Source: a virus. From it: 40,845 nt of DNA. The stretch is taken from positions 1 to 40,845 of the IMG/VR virus record IMGVR_UViG_3300042475_003790, one strand, 5' to 3'. The first letter of the stretch is position 1; every line of letters begins with the position of its first letter. The notes beneath the pieces are model-generated. The model worked only from the letters and a program-made list of their open reading frames with translations. It did no database searches and was not told where the DNA came from. A program made the translations under genes and the position numbers. This document shows positions 28,915 through 35,768 of this stretch, piece by piece.

Positions 28915-28942
28915 ACTGTACCACAGATTTTGCCCCCGTCAA
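28915..28942 (-). promoter_or_regulatory. Promoter TTGACG-N16-TACAGT for AT-hook/RuvB operon
   Basis: Minus strand -35 TTGACG (28937-28942), 16-bp spacer, -10 TACAGT (28915-28920), 8 nt to the ATG at 28906. An A-tract (CAAAAAAAAGTGCGCAGAAA) is upstream. Same geometry as the plus-strand cassettes. Confidence 0.75.
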
Positions 28943-29023
28943 GCTTTTCTGCGCACTTTTTTTTGAAAAAAAACAGGAGGTGACCGGACAATTCTTGTGC
29001 CAACTCCCCATTTTTAATTAATT

Positions 29024-29539
29024 TTAATTCAGCGGTCGAGACTGGTTCTGTGGCTTATAGTACAGGAAATACCAAGCGGTTATAGGAAGGAGGAACAAGC
29101 AAGTCGCAACCAAAAAGAAGAGCGGCCAGTTTGAGGAAGCGGGCGCTTTTTTCTCTTCGATTGGCTCCAGCCTGATAACAGGGACCGCAAGCGTTTCTGC
29201 GTTCAGCTGAGTGGGTGGGGAATTTTCCCCAATTTTGGCGGGGGGTGGGGAATTTTCCCCAACTGGCGCGGGCGCCGCAACCGCACCCTTATTTGGCGCT
29301 GACTCATTCACCTTTCGATTTATTAATAAATTTAAATCGGTCTCTTTGACCAAGATATATTTCTGCCCTTGATATTCGACTTTTGTGTCTAGGGGTTTAT
29401 TAGGCGCAATCGCATTCGTGTTTGGCTTTACAAAGATTGGCGCATTTTTATTAATATTTTCTCCGTTTTTATTCTTGTAGAATGAAGAGCATCCTGCCAG
29501 CAATAAACATAATACTATATTTGCGCCTTTTAGATTCAT
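29024..29539 (-). CDS. Unimolecular spanin candidate (lipoprotein with C-terminal TM)
   Basis: 171 residues. An N-terminal lipobox LLLAGC (Cys17) and a single C-terminal transmembrane helix (about 138-161, WPLFFLVATCLFLLPITAWY) bracket a Pro/Asn-rich periplasmic linker containing two GENSPP repeats. Lipid anchor plus inner-membrane anchor is the topology of T1 gp11-type u-spanins, which fuse inner and outer membranes in lysis. It is somewhat longer than T1 gp11. A promoter-like GGTAAAATA lies 12 nt before the start. Confidence 0.7.
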   Translation of the reverse strand: MNLKGANIVLCLLLAGCSSFYKNKNGENINKNAPIFVKPNTNAIAPNKPLDTKVEYQGQKYILVKETDLNLLINRKVNESAPNKGAVAAPAPVGENSPPPAKIGENSPPTQLNAETLAVPVIRLEPIEEKKAPASSNWPLFFLVATCLFLLPITAWYFLYYKPQNQSRPLN

Positions 29540-29555
29540 GATTAGAAATTGTATT

Positions 29556-29804
29556 TTACCCCTGCCCGGAGTTCATTTTATCCATTACTGATTTGATATT
29601 TCTATGTAGGAAATAGCTGTTTTGGAACTCGCCCAACCTACCTAACATGTTGGTTAGGAACGTGTTGTTCAGATCGAAGAACAAACTGAGCGTGCAAAGC
29701 GTTCCACCCACAACAGAAAACAAAATTGCTACAGGAACCCCTATAAGGATAAACAAAACTGTAGTAAGAGTATACCGAAATACCGTAAAGAGATGATAAA
29801 GCAT
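29556..29804 (-). CDS. Small membrane protein
   Basis: 82 residues, MLYHLFTVFRYTLTTVLFIL start, with a long hydrophobic stretch (about 9-45, possibly two helices) and a hydrophilic C-terminus. It lies 16 nt before the spanin candidate, so it could be a lysis accessory (holin/antiholin). No family recognised. Confidence 0.65.
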   Translation of the reverse strand: MLYHLFTVFRYTLTTVLFILIGVPVAILFSVVGGTLCTLSLFFDLNNTFLTNMLGRLGEFQNSYFLHRNIKSVMDKMNSGQG

Positions 29805-30018
29805 AGAAAAGGCTGAATTTTAATTCGAAAATGAATTTTAATTAATAAAAAATAGAGTCGTGATGGGTACTATTCCCCATTTCCTATTTATAATTCCTAT
29901 AAACACCCTTCTCTTCTCTCTCTTTCTCTGTATATTATCTCTCTCATATTCTCTTCGTGTCTTAGGTCTTATTGTATAGTGTTACTTATCCATCCCACTT
30001 GTGCAGGAGTGGGATGTT
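29805..30018. other. Non-coding, AT-rich spacer
   Basis: About 215 bp with TTAATT repeats and a T/C-rich run (CTCTCTCTTTCTCTG near 29915-29935). No ORF or convincing structure was seen. CATCCCACTT...AGTGGGATG at about 29991-30017 forms a hairpin with TTTTAG following on the plus strand, possibly a terminator. Confidence 0.5.
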
Positions 30019-30309
30019 TTAGTCAAGGGTTTTCTTGAGGCTTTTTTTGCCGAGAATCTTGGTGTCTTGGGGGGTGCGTTTTGTCTTAAAAACTTTAGGT
30101 GGTTTTACCCCGATTTCTACTCTAGAATCGACCAATTTATCGTGTAGTTTTTTGGCCTCAGTTTCATCGAGATGCGCTTGATGAAAAACCTCCTTTTCTT
30201 GAAGCTTTTTCTTGCGCCATTTTCTGTAAATCTTTGACCCCAAAACTCCAATGAAAATTCCTGCGAAAAGTACTCCTAAAGCGGTGAAGATTGGTGTGTT
30301 TTCTGTCAT
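30019..30309 (-). CDS. Single-pass membrane protein
   Basis: 96 residues, MTENTPIFTALGVLFAGIFI start: N-terminal TM (about 8-27) then a very basic cytoplasmic tail (KIYRKWRKKKLQEKE; KTKRTPQDTKILGKKSLKKT). A perfect AGGAGG ribosome site is 8 nt upstream. Function unknown. Confidence 0.75.
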   Translation of the reverse strand: MTENTPIFTALGVLFAGIFIGVLGSKIYRKWRKKKLQEKEVFHQAHLDETEAKKLHDKLVDSRVEIGVKPPKVFKTKRTPQDTKILGKKSLKKTLD

Positions 30310-30361
30310 CTTTTCCTCCTCTTTTGATTTTTAATTCGAAAAAACTCTATAATTTAATAGA

Positions 30362-30401
30362 AAGCGCCGAATCTGTCTCTTTTGGAACAAACTCGGCGCT
30401 T
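30362..30401 (-). terminator. Hairpin terminator
   Basis: AAGCGCCGA (30362-30370) pairs with TCGGCGCTT (30393-30401), 22-nt loop, followed on the minus strand by TTCTATT. It lies between the 30444 and 30309 genes. Confidence 0.6.
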
Positions 30402-30443
30402 CAGCTACTACTAATTACAGCAATTTGTTGTTAAAGACCTTCC

Positions 30444-30614
30444 TTAATTACCCTTTTTTGGGGCTTTTGTCGCCTCCTTCTGGATCAGATCGATAAGGGT
30501 TTGGATACTAGCTCTCATAATATCGTGTTCGTCAGGAGTTAAGCGAGCTTGCTTGTAAACTGTAATTAGGTTAGCCAAAGCTGTCTCTGGCGTGATTTGT
30601 GTTTCTTGTGACAT
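30444..30614 (-). CDS. 56-residue small phage protein
   Basis: MSQETQITPETALANLITVY then KQARLTPDEHDIMRASIQTL, a helical pattern common in small phage proteins. It lies 5 nt after the beta-helix gene and ends before the terminator. Function unknown. Confidence 0.68.
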   Translation of the reverse strand: MSQETQITPETALANLITVYKQARLTPDEHDIMRASIQTLIDLIQKEATKAPKKGN

Positions 30615-30619
30615 AAATT

Positions 30620-31201
30620 TTATTTCTTTTTAATTTGCCAGCGTCTGAACAAAAAGTAAGGATACCAAATGAACTTTGGAATCTTCTTAACAACAACATT
30701 AGGCGAATTGACAATAGTTGGCGTTTCAGCGTCCCAAACCCTAACAATGACCTTATTGCCGCCAACACTGTGTACGTTTTCAATTTTAACTCCACGGGTT
30801 GGTGGGCGACCGGGGGTCCAATAGTTGTCGAATTGGCCCAATTCGATTGAGTAGTCCTTACCCACTGTCTCAAACGAGATATTCTTGAAGGAAGCGTTCT
30901 CTATGCTACCTTTAATAGTAACGCCATTATATAGCGGTACAAGAGATAGGTCGGTAAATAGATAGTCGGACCCTCTTACAGCGTCGATACAGTCCTCTTT
31001 GCCGCCCATTACCAATACCCCAGATACGGTAACATTTGTGCAGTTAGAGAACTTCATCACATCATCGTAAGCAGAAACAGTTTCGGGATTCTGCCAAGTG
31101 TCAATGAACAAGCCAGTCTCGTTCACGTAAGATTTATAATTAACGTCAGGAGCCATATATTTATAATATCTTTTGCTTAAATGATTTTCCAGTGATCGCA
31201 A
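30620..31201 (-). CDS. Beta-helix-like protein
   Basis: 193 residues. FSNCTNVTVSGVLVMGGKED, DYLFTDLSLVPLYNGVTIKG and SIENASFKNISFETVGKDYS show the short repeating N-x-x-V/I strands of right-handed beta-helix proteins. The C-terminus is basic and aromatic (FIWYPYFLFRRWQIKKK). No signal peptide. It lies 3 nt after the lipoprotein gene. It could be a fibre or a surface polysaccharide-binding protein; no catalytic residues were identified. Confidence 0.68.
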   Translation of the reverse strand: MRSLENHLSKRYYKYMAPDVNYKSYVNETGLFIDTWQNPETVSAYDDVMKFSNCTNVTVSGVLVMGGKEDCIDAVRGSDYLFTDLSLVPLYNGVTIKGSIENASFKNISFETVGKDYSIELGQFDNYWTPGRPPTRGVKIENVHSVGGNKVIVRVWDAETPTIVNSPNVVVKKIPKFIWYPYFLFRRWQIKKK

Positions 31202-31204
31202 TAA

Positions 31205-31744
31205 TTAATCGAATTTTGAAAAAAAAGCTGAGATTCTTTGCCCTTCTGTCAACTGAATAAACTTGCCAGTTTGAGGCTCAAAGTACTCCATTCCGTTTTG
31301 GGTAATGATCTGGTTAACAGCGTGACCGTTAATAATACTTTGTTGGACAGGAGTGAACGTGAAATACCATACAGTTCCAACGGCAATTCCCTGTGCTTGG
31401 ATGTCGCTGTGAAAAGCTTGGCGAAAAAATGCAAGCTGGCAATAAACCTCAAAAGCACTAGCAAACAGAGTACATTGAGACCTGTCGTCCCATTTTGTCA
31501 CTCCGTAGGGTCCATCAGCCAACCATTTGCGGTAATCATCGTAGGCCCATAAGACCCAATCCCGATTAACAAGAGCGTAATTAGCTTTTCCAGTGGATGG
31601 GACATTATAAGCTACCATCAAACTTAACTTGTTGATGGTCTGCCCATTGAACATCGGAGGCTCATCCGATTTTCGTGAGCAGGCTGGCGCGAATAAGCAA
31701 AAAAAAACTGCGAGAATAAAAATAATTAAAAATGATTTTTTCAT
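31205..31744 (-). CDS. Transglutaminase/papain-like lipoprotein
   Basis: 179 residues. The signal MKKSFLIIFILAVFFCLFAP then AC resembles a lipobox. The mature part has SQCTLFASAFEVYC, GHAVNQIITQNG and EYFEPQTGKFIQL, spaced like the Cys-His-Asp/Glu triad of transglutaminase-like/papain-fold proteins (GHAVN and EPQT are typical). It may modify or crosslink the host envelope, or be an inactive binding version. ATGA overlap with the Ig-like gene shows an operon. Confidence 0.65.
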   Translation of the reverse strand: MKKSFLIIFILAVFFCLFAPACSRKSDEPPMFNGQTINKLSLMVAYNVPSTGKANYALVNRDWVLWAYDDYRKWLADGPYGVTKWDDRSQCTLFASAFEVYCQLAFFRQAFHSDIQAQGIAVGTVWYFTFTPVQQSIINGHAVNQIITQNGMEYFEPQTGKFIQLTEGQRISAFFSKFD

Positions 31745-32166
31745 GATGATGACGGACGGATATCGTCGCGAGCTTCGATATAAATGAACGAGGGAGGATT
31801 TGTGATTGTAGGAGCCGGTGCAACATTTAAGGTTACAACATTGCTTTGAGCAACTCCAACAGAATTGGTCGCTGATGCGTAGTAAAAACCAGTGTCAGAC
31901 ACTCTGGCGTTTTGAATTGTGTATGTTGGCCCAGTACCTACCAGAATGTCAACCAAGCCTTTTTTATACCATTGAAACGTCATTGGTGTATTTCCTTGGG
32001 CAACAGCGGTCATCTCTACTTGTTGCCCTTCGGTAGCAGAGTAAGTATCTGGCGATACTGCGGCTGCTACAGTTGTAGCTGTGGACTTCTCTTGAGAAAA
32101 GATCAGTGACAGCAGGATAGCAGAGCAAAAAAACAGAGCAAATAGTATTTTGAGTGTATTTCTCAT
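31741..32166 (-). CDS. Exported Ig-like domain protein
   Basis: 141 residues. Signal-type N-terminus (LKILFALFFCSAILLSLIFS), then one Ig-like domain (PDTYSATEGQQVEMTAVAQG; FQWYKKG; SDTGFYYASATNSVG), and a short C-terminal tail. Domain type matches the C-terminal domain of the 16395 protein. Likely anchored or secreted at the envelope; role could be adhesion or superinfection control (inference). Confidence 0.72.
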   Translation of the reverse strand: MRNTLKILFALFFCSAILLSLIFSQEKSTATTVAAAVSPDTYSATEGQQVEMTAVAQGNTPMTFQWYKKGLVDILVGTGPTYTIQNARVSDTGFYYASATNSVGVAQSNVVTLNVAPAPTITNPPSFIYIEARDDIRPSSS

Positions 32167-32172
32167 TTGCTT

Positions 32173-32388
32173 TTAATTCTCTTCGATAAGAGAGGTGATT
32201 TCGTTAATCTCTTTCCGAATTTCAGAAAGCTCTTGTTCGTAGGAACTGTCGTTAGAAATTCCGTACTTGAGTAAATTTCGAAGGCGGTTATCTACTTCAA
32301 ACAGCGCGCACCAAGCTGCACCAGCGTGAACGGCGCGAAGATGCTCTGCCCTATCTTCCGGTAAATTAAATTCTAGGGTGGCTTTCAT
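32173..32388 (-). CDS. Small phage protein, MKATLEFNLPED type
   Basis: 71 residues, MKATLEFNLPEDRAEHLRAV start then W-C-A-L-F-E-V-D-N-x-L-R-x-x-L-K-Y-G, a pattern recurring in many phages with unknown function. C-terminal coiled coil. Lies 2 nt after the 32391 gene. Confidence 0.78.
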   Translation of the reverse strand: MKATLEFNLPEDRAEHLRAVHAGAAWCALFEVDNRLRNLLKYGISNDSSYEQELSEIRKEINEITSLIEEN

Positions 32389-32390
32389 TT

Positions 32391-32642
32391 TTATTTGTTT
32401 AAAACAATGCGGTCGATGTCTTTTTTGATCCAGTCTGGCAAGCAGCTTGGCATGAATCCATGGTCAATTTCTTTTTGATGCAACAAAATTACAGTTGCGC
32501 CGAGATAAGCAAGCGAACGAACTGTTTCTGGAGCTAGGGTATAACTGTTGTCATTTGCAAAAGTGCAAAGACAGCCAACATCATCATTTAGTTCAGAGAA
32601 CGCAATGATGTTTTCGTTTAGACGGTATTTGTCACATCCCAT
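32391..32642 (-). CDS. Small hypothetical protein
   Basis: 83 residues, MGCDKYRLNENIIAFSELND start, two Cys (VGCLCTF) and an alpha/beta body. It lies 2 nt from each neighbour. No family recognised. Confidence 0.7.
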   Translation of the reverse strand: MGCDKYRLNENIIAFSELNDDVGCLCTFANDNSYTLAPETVRSLAYLGATVILLHQKEIDHGFMPSCLPDWIKKDIDRIVLNK

Positions 32643-32644
32643 AA

Positions 32645-32860
32645 TTAATTGTAGCTTTTATAATCGGGCCAATTGAATGACTCTTCCAGAAAAAAAGATA
32701 AGCTATTGTAAAATTTGTTTTCGTCCTCAATGCCCATACTAATATCAGAACAAGCCATCTCTTTCATAAGAGCAAGCTTCATTCGCGTCACATCTTCCAT
32801 ATAGACTTCCCTGTTAGTCTCTGGTTTGAAGATAGGTTGATTTCTAATTGAATGATTCAT
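32645..32860 (-). CDS. Small hypothetical protein
   Basis: 71 residues from ATG 32860 (MNHSIRNQPIFKPETNREVY). An upstream start at 32908 was rejected because it lies inside tRNA-Leu. Acidic helical C-terminus. First protein gene after the tRNA. Confidence 0.65.
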   Translation of the reverse strand: MNHSIRNQPIFKPETNREVYMEDVTRMKLALMKEMACSDISMGIEDENKFYNSLSFFLEESFNWPDYKSYN

Positions 32861-32864
32861 AAAT

Positions 32865-32950
32865 TGGTAGCCGCAGCCGGATTCGAACCGGCACGCTCTT
32901 ACGAGCAACGGATTTTAAGTCCGGGGTGTCTACCGTTCCACCATGCGGCC
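32865..32950 (-). tRNA. tRNA-Leu(UAA)
   Basis: 86 nt, acceptor GGCCGCA/TGCGGCT with encoded A-CCA, anticodon loop CTTAAAA (anticodon TAA), long variable arm (TGCTCGTAAGAGCG) and T-arm CCGG-TTCGAAT-CCGG. The upstream ECF sigma gene's stop codon is the TAG within its D-loop region. Confidence 0.93.
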
Positions 32951-33523
32951 AGTTCTATCTAAGATATTATTGTCTATGAGAAGATTTTTCAATCTACTTC
33001 TGGCGCGAAAAGCTTTTACTTTTATGGTAGGTTCGCTCCATCCAGTCAAGGCGGCGATCTCCTCGCTATTTTTGTACTCAAAGTAAAACAAGCGAATTAC
33101 CTTTTGGTCATTAACTTTTAATTTAGAAATAAAACTATGAATTATCTCAGAGTCTACTGAAAGACCTCTCGGAGATTCCGCCTGCTGGTCTAGAAGATTA
33201 CTTTCAACAGTTTCTGCTTCAGTCTCTGACATATCTGCCCACCTGTATTCTGGCCTGCGCTTTTGATAGCGCAAAGCATCGATGCAAGTGGAGACGGCAA
33301 CGCGAGAGACCCAGTGATGAAAAGGAACTTCTTTCTTGTACTGCTTCAGCCTTACGAAAACCTTTTTGTAAACTTCTTGAATTAAGTCTTCTTCTGCTGC
33401 TCGCCAAGGGCGGCGAGCCCGCACAATTTTAGTAACCATTGGCTGAAGGTATTCAACCAATTCACGCGCAGCTTCTTGGTTGCCCTTGCGAACTTTTGAA
33501 AGACAGGCTGCAACGTTATTCAT
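32930..33523 (-). CDS. ECF-type RNA polymerase sigma factor
   Basis: 197 residues. Region 2: AARELVEYLQPMVTKIVRAR, then AEEDLIQEVYKKVFVRLKQY and VPFHHWVSRVAVSTCIDALR (about 18-90), followed by RRPEYRWADMSE. Region 4: NDQKVIRLFYFEYKNSEEIA and SEPTIKVKAFRARSRLKNLL (about 137-185). This is a complete ECF sigma without an added anti-sigma domain. The HWVSR...RPE-RWADLS-type segment resembles, from memory, those of Verrucomicrobiota-like hosts. The last 21 nt lie inside tRNA-Leu. It could redirect host polymerase to phage promoters. Confidence 0.88.
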   Translation of the reverse strand: MNNVAACLSKVRKGNQEAARELVEYLQPMVTKIVRARRPWRAAEEDLIQEVYKKVFVRLKQYKKEVPFHHWVSRVAVSTCIDALRYQKRRPEYRWADMSETEAETVESNLLDQQAESPRGLSVDSEIIHSFISKLKVNDQKVIRLFYFEYKNSEEIAALTGWSEPTIKVKAFRARSRLKNLLIDNNILDRTGRMVER

Positions 33524-33668
33524 GTTTTTTTTCTGCGCGATCTAAAATCTCTTGTGCGACAGGAGAAATCTCCACAGTGTTTTTTAATTGGCGGATAGCT
33601 TCTTCCGTAGAATTTAATTTGTTTTTAATTCGGTCTTCCAGAGTAGGCCATTTAGGAGATTCGTTCAA
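33516..33668 (-). CDS. 50-residue small protein, TTG start
   Basis: From TTG 33668 the product is LNESPKWPTLEDRIKNKLNS then TEEAIRQLKNTVEISPVAQE, helical and charged. TTGA overlaps the stop of the upstream HTH gene, and the end overlaps the ECF sigma ATG, so it fills the gap between them exactly. The coupling supports a real gene. Role unknown; a regulator of the sigma factor is possible. Confidence 0.5.
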   Translation of the reverse strand: MNESPKWPTLEDRIKNKLNSTEEAIRQLKNTVEISPVAQEILDRAEKKHE

Positions 33669-33889
33669 GGCTGTTTCTCCTTCAGTTCCTTCAAAAATTG
33701 TCTTACGAATGTTCTTTTAACACCCAGCATTTCAGCGATTCTTTTCTCTCCCATGCCATGACATTCCTTGAGATGAATAATCATAGTGCGGAACAAGAGA
33801 TCATTTGAGTCTCGATTAGCTTGGTAAGCGGCTCTACCAGCGTACTCATATGCTTGAATTGCTGCCCATCCTTGTTCTGAGATGCTCAT
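33665..33889 (-). CDS. Helix-turn-helix small protein
   Basis: 74 residues. MGEKRIAEMLGVKRTFVRQF followed by LKELKEK is a clear HTH (I-A-x-x-L-G-V-x-x-x-x-V) near the C-terminus. An AAAGGA ribosome site is 6-8 nt upstream. Probably a DNA-binding regulator in the operon with the sigma factor. Confidence 0.72.
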   Translation of the reverse strand: MSISEQGWAAIQAYEYAGRAAYQANRDSNDLLFRTMIIHLKECHGMGEKRIAEMLGVKRTFVRQFLKELKEKQP

Positions 33890-33898
33890 AATAGTCCT

Positions 33899-34396
33899 TT
33901 ATAGATTGTTACGGGTTTGCAGTAAAGCTGCAACAATCTTTTCAGCATTCTCTTGCATAGAAGGATAAGTAAGCATATTGAAAGCTTCGCCGTGCTTCTT
34001 GATAAACTTATCCCAGTCCTTCTTTTGCTCCTGAGTAAGAGGGGTCTTTGTGGGCCGAGCCTCTCCAGCCTTGCGAATAATTTCAACCAGCTTATCTTCC
34101 ATTACGCGAGCAGCAGCAGAGATATGCGCCTTGTCTGGATAAATCTCTTGGCGAATAGAGGTAGAACCATCCTTAATGTGAATTAGCCAAAAGCCATTGC
34201 GAAGCCCCTCATAAGCATAAGGGTCATTATCTGGCACGAACTTCTTACCTACCTTACGATAAAGCCGCTGATCTTCTTTGATAGAAGCTCGATGAGCTAC
34301 AGGATCAGATTGAAACTTGAAGTTGAGTTGATTATAAAGCCGCTTAACTTCGTTCTTGTAATACTCGATAGTTTCTGCGTCGGTTTTAGTTTTCAT
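33899..34396 (-). CDS. Hypothetical phage protein
   Basis: 165 residues from ATG 34396 (MKTKTDAETIEYYKNEVKRL); an in-frame TTG at 34414 would overlap the upstream gene. Charged alpha/beta protein with YEGLRNGFWLIHIKDGSTSI in the middle. No family recognised. Confidence 0.7.
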   Translation of the reverse strand: MKTKTDAETIEYYKNEVKRLYNQLNFKFQSDPVAHRASIKEDQRLYRKVGKKFVPDNDPYAYEGLRNGFWLIHIKDGSTSIRQEIYPDKAHISAAARVMEDKLVEIIRKAGEARPTKTPLTQEQKKDWDKFIKKHGEAFNMLTYPSMQENAEKIVAALLQTRNNL

Positions 34397-34401
34397 ATTT
34401 A

Positions 34402-34608
34402 TTATTTCGTCCAAAGATCTATTTTATTACAGAGAATTTCATTCTCTTTGTAATACTCTTCCCATTCATCGTCTTCCATGTTTTGGCCCCATTCAAACCG
34501 TGCTATGTCTTTTAGCTGTTGCTTATTTGGTTTGAAATCTACGTAAACCCACTCATCGCTCATACAATGAGAGATTACATGAATGTTGTGTTGTTTTACT
34601 TTTTTCAT
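34402..34608 (-). CDS. Small acidic hypothetical protein
   Basis: 68 residues, MKKVKQHNIHVISHCMSDEW start, then acidic/Trp-rich (FEWGQNMEDDEWEEYYKENE). Lies 3 nt after the 34612 gene. No family recognised. Confidence 0.68.
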   Translation of the reverse strand: MKKVKQHNIHVISHCMSDEWVYVDFKPNKQQLKDIARFEWGQNMEDDEWEEYYKENEILCNKIDLWTK

Positions 34609-34611
34609 TAG

Positions 34612-34884
34612 TCAAGTGTCAAGTTTGCCATCAATCATTCTCTTTAAAGTATTGGAATAAAGCTTTCTTTCTTCTTCTCGCCCCATCCAATAAGCGTGAG
34701 CGACAATATCTTGCATTGCTTGCTTTAGCGTTGGGCGAGCCTTGGGCAAGTCCCAATTCCAATCTACAACTCTGCAAATGTCAATCTCAACCTTGATATC
34801 TTTTGACGCTTTGACGGTAAGCCAATAATTATGTGGCGAACCAACGATTTCTTTGATTAGCTTCTCGTCGAATTTGGTCGCCAT
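34612..34884 (-). CDS. Small hypothetical protein
   Basis: 90 residues, MATKFDEKLIKEIVGSPHNY start, helical C-terminus (AHAYWMGREEERKLYSNTLK). Lies 5 nt after the 34890 gene. No family recognised. Confidence 0.7.
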   Translation of the reverse strand: MATKFDEKLIKEIVGSPHNYWLTVKASKDIKVEIDICRVVDWNWDLPKARPTLKQAMQDIVAHAYWMGREEERKLYSNTLKRMIDGKLDT

Positions 34885-34889
34885 ATTTT

Positions 34890-35111
34890 TTATTCGTAAT
34901 AATACTTTTGCCCACCAAAATAGTACCTGACCCTTTTAAGCGAATCAAGATTCAAAGTGTGATACTTCAAGTCTTCCTTTTCGTATGCCTTGAGACCCTT
35001 CTTCTTTTTGAGTCGCTTGATCTCGGTTTCAGTATAATCGATAGACTGAGTGATACTGGAAACAATGACGCCATCCATCATGTCTTCGTCAACTTCGATT
35101 TTAATTTTCAT
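34890..35111 (-). CDS. Small hypothetical protein (MKIKIEVDED type)
   Basis: 73 residues from ATG 35111. The opening MKIKIEVDEDMMDGVIVSSI followed by TQSIDYTETEIKRLKKKKGL is a recurring small phage protein pattern. An upstream frame extension lies inside the thermonuclease gene and was rejected. Confidence 0.72.
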   Translation of the reverse strand: MKIKIEVDEDMMDGVIVSSITQSIDYTETEIKRLKKKKGLKAYEKEDLKYHTLNLDSLKRVRYYFGGQKYYYE

Positions 35112-35115
35112 AAAA

Positions 35116-35538
35116 TTAAAGTATCTCGCCCCTTTCTCTGAGCTTAGTGGCGTTTGCCCTGTGCAGTTGTTCAAGGTTAACCTTGCTCTTGCCGTCGTAA
35201 GCAACAGCATAGTTGCGTTCAATCATCCACTTGTTCACATCAATTCCGCCTCCTGTTTGAACGTGACCCAAGATTCGGCCAAACTTATCGTCAGGATCAA
35301 GCTCTGTGCGAATGATAACTGGGCCAGAATAGTCATCAAGAACGTCAATCAAGCCTGCCAAGGCAGCTTTGCCCATAGCTTTCATCTCCTTATCAGAGGT
35401 TCTAATTTCTGGGGTGTCAATACCAGCCAAGCGGATTCTTTGCTTTTTGAGCCAAACCCCAAAGCCCAAATCAAAATCAACTTCGATTGTGTCGCCGTCA
35501 ATAACCTTAATTAAATCAGCTTTGTATTCGTAAAGCAT
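35116..35538 (-). CDS. Thermonuclease (SNase-like)
   Basis: 140 residues. VIDGDTIEVDFDLG, RIRLAGIDTPEIR, and FGRILGHV with the later WMIERNYAVAYDG match staphylococcal nuclease-like folds, including the calcium-site Asp residues and the conserved arginines. No signal peptide. It likely acts in the cytoplasm, perhaps in host DNA breakdown. Encoded in a run of small early-type genes. Confidence 0.88.
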   Translation of the reverse strand: MLYEYKADLIKVIDGDTIEVDFDLGFGVWLKKQRIRLAGIDTPEIRTSDKEMKAMGKAALAGLIDVLDDYSGPVIIRTELDPDDKFGRILGHVQTGGGIDVNKWMIERNYAVAYDGKSKVNLEQLHRANATKLRERGEIL

Positions 35539-35539
35539 A

Positions 35540-35755
35540 TTACTCGGCCCCTTCCATTTCTACTGTCCATTCTGTGTCGTTGTAGACATGATCCCAAAGA
35601 ATCTGGCTTTCTTCTTCGGAAAGCCCCATTGAAGCAGCGATGCGATCAAAACGCTTGTCTTGCCTAAGCTGGCTCTTCAGAATCATATCCTTAAAATTCT
35701 TGATTCGCTTCTGATACTTCTTCTTGATAACGAGTTTGGAAGAGTTTTCGTTCAT
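35540..35755 (-). CDS. Small protein, GLS-x-EE family
   Basis: 71 residues. Basic N-terminus (KLVIKKKYQKRIKNFKDMIL), then IAASMGLSEEESQILWDHVY and acidic end, the same order as the protein at 17707-17907 and weaker at 22649-22834. It lies 1 nt after the thermonuclease gene start region. Function unknown. Confidence 0.72.
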   Translation of the reverse strand: MNENSSKLVIKKKYQKRIKNFKDMILKSQLRQDKRFDRIAASMGLSEEESQILWDHVYNDTEWTVEMEGAE

Positions 35756-35768
35756 AATTTAATAGTTT

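Noticed and set aside
32861-32908. Upstream start of the 32645 gene
   Set aside because: It lies within tRNA-Leu.
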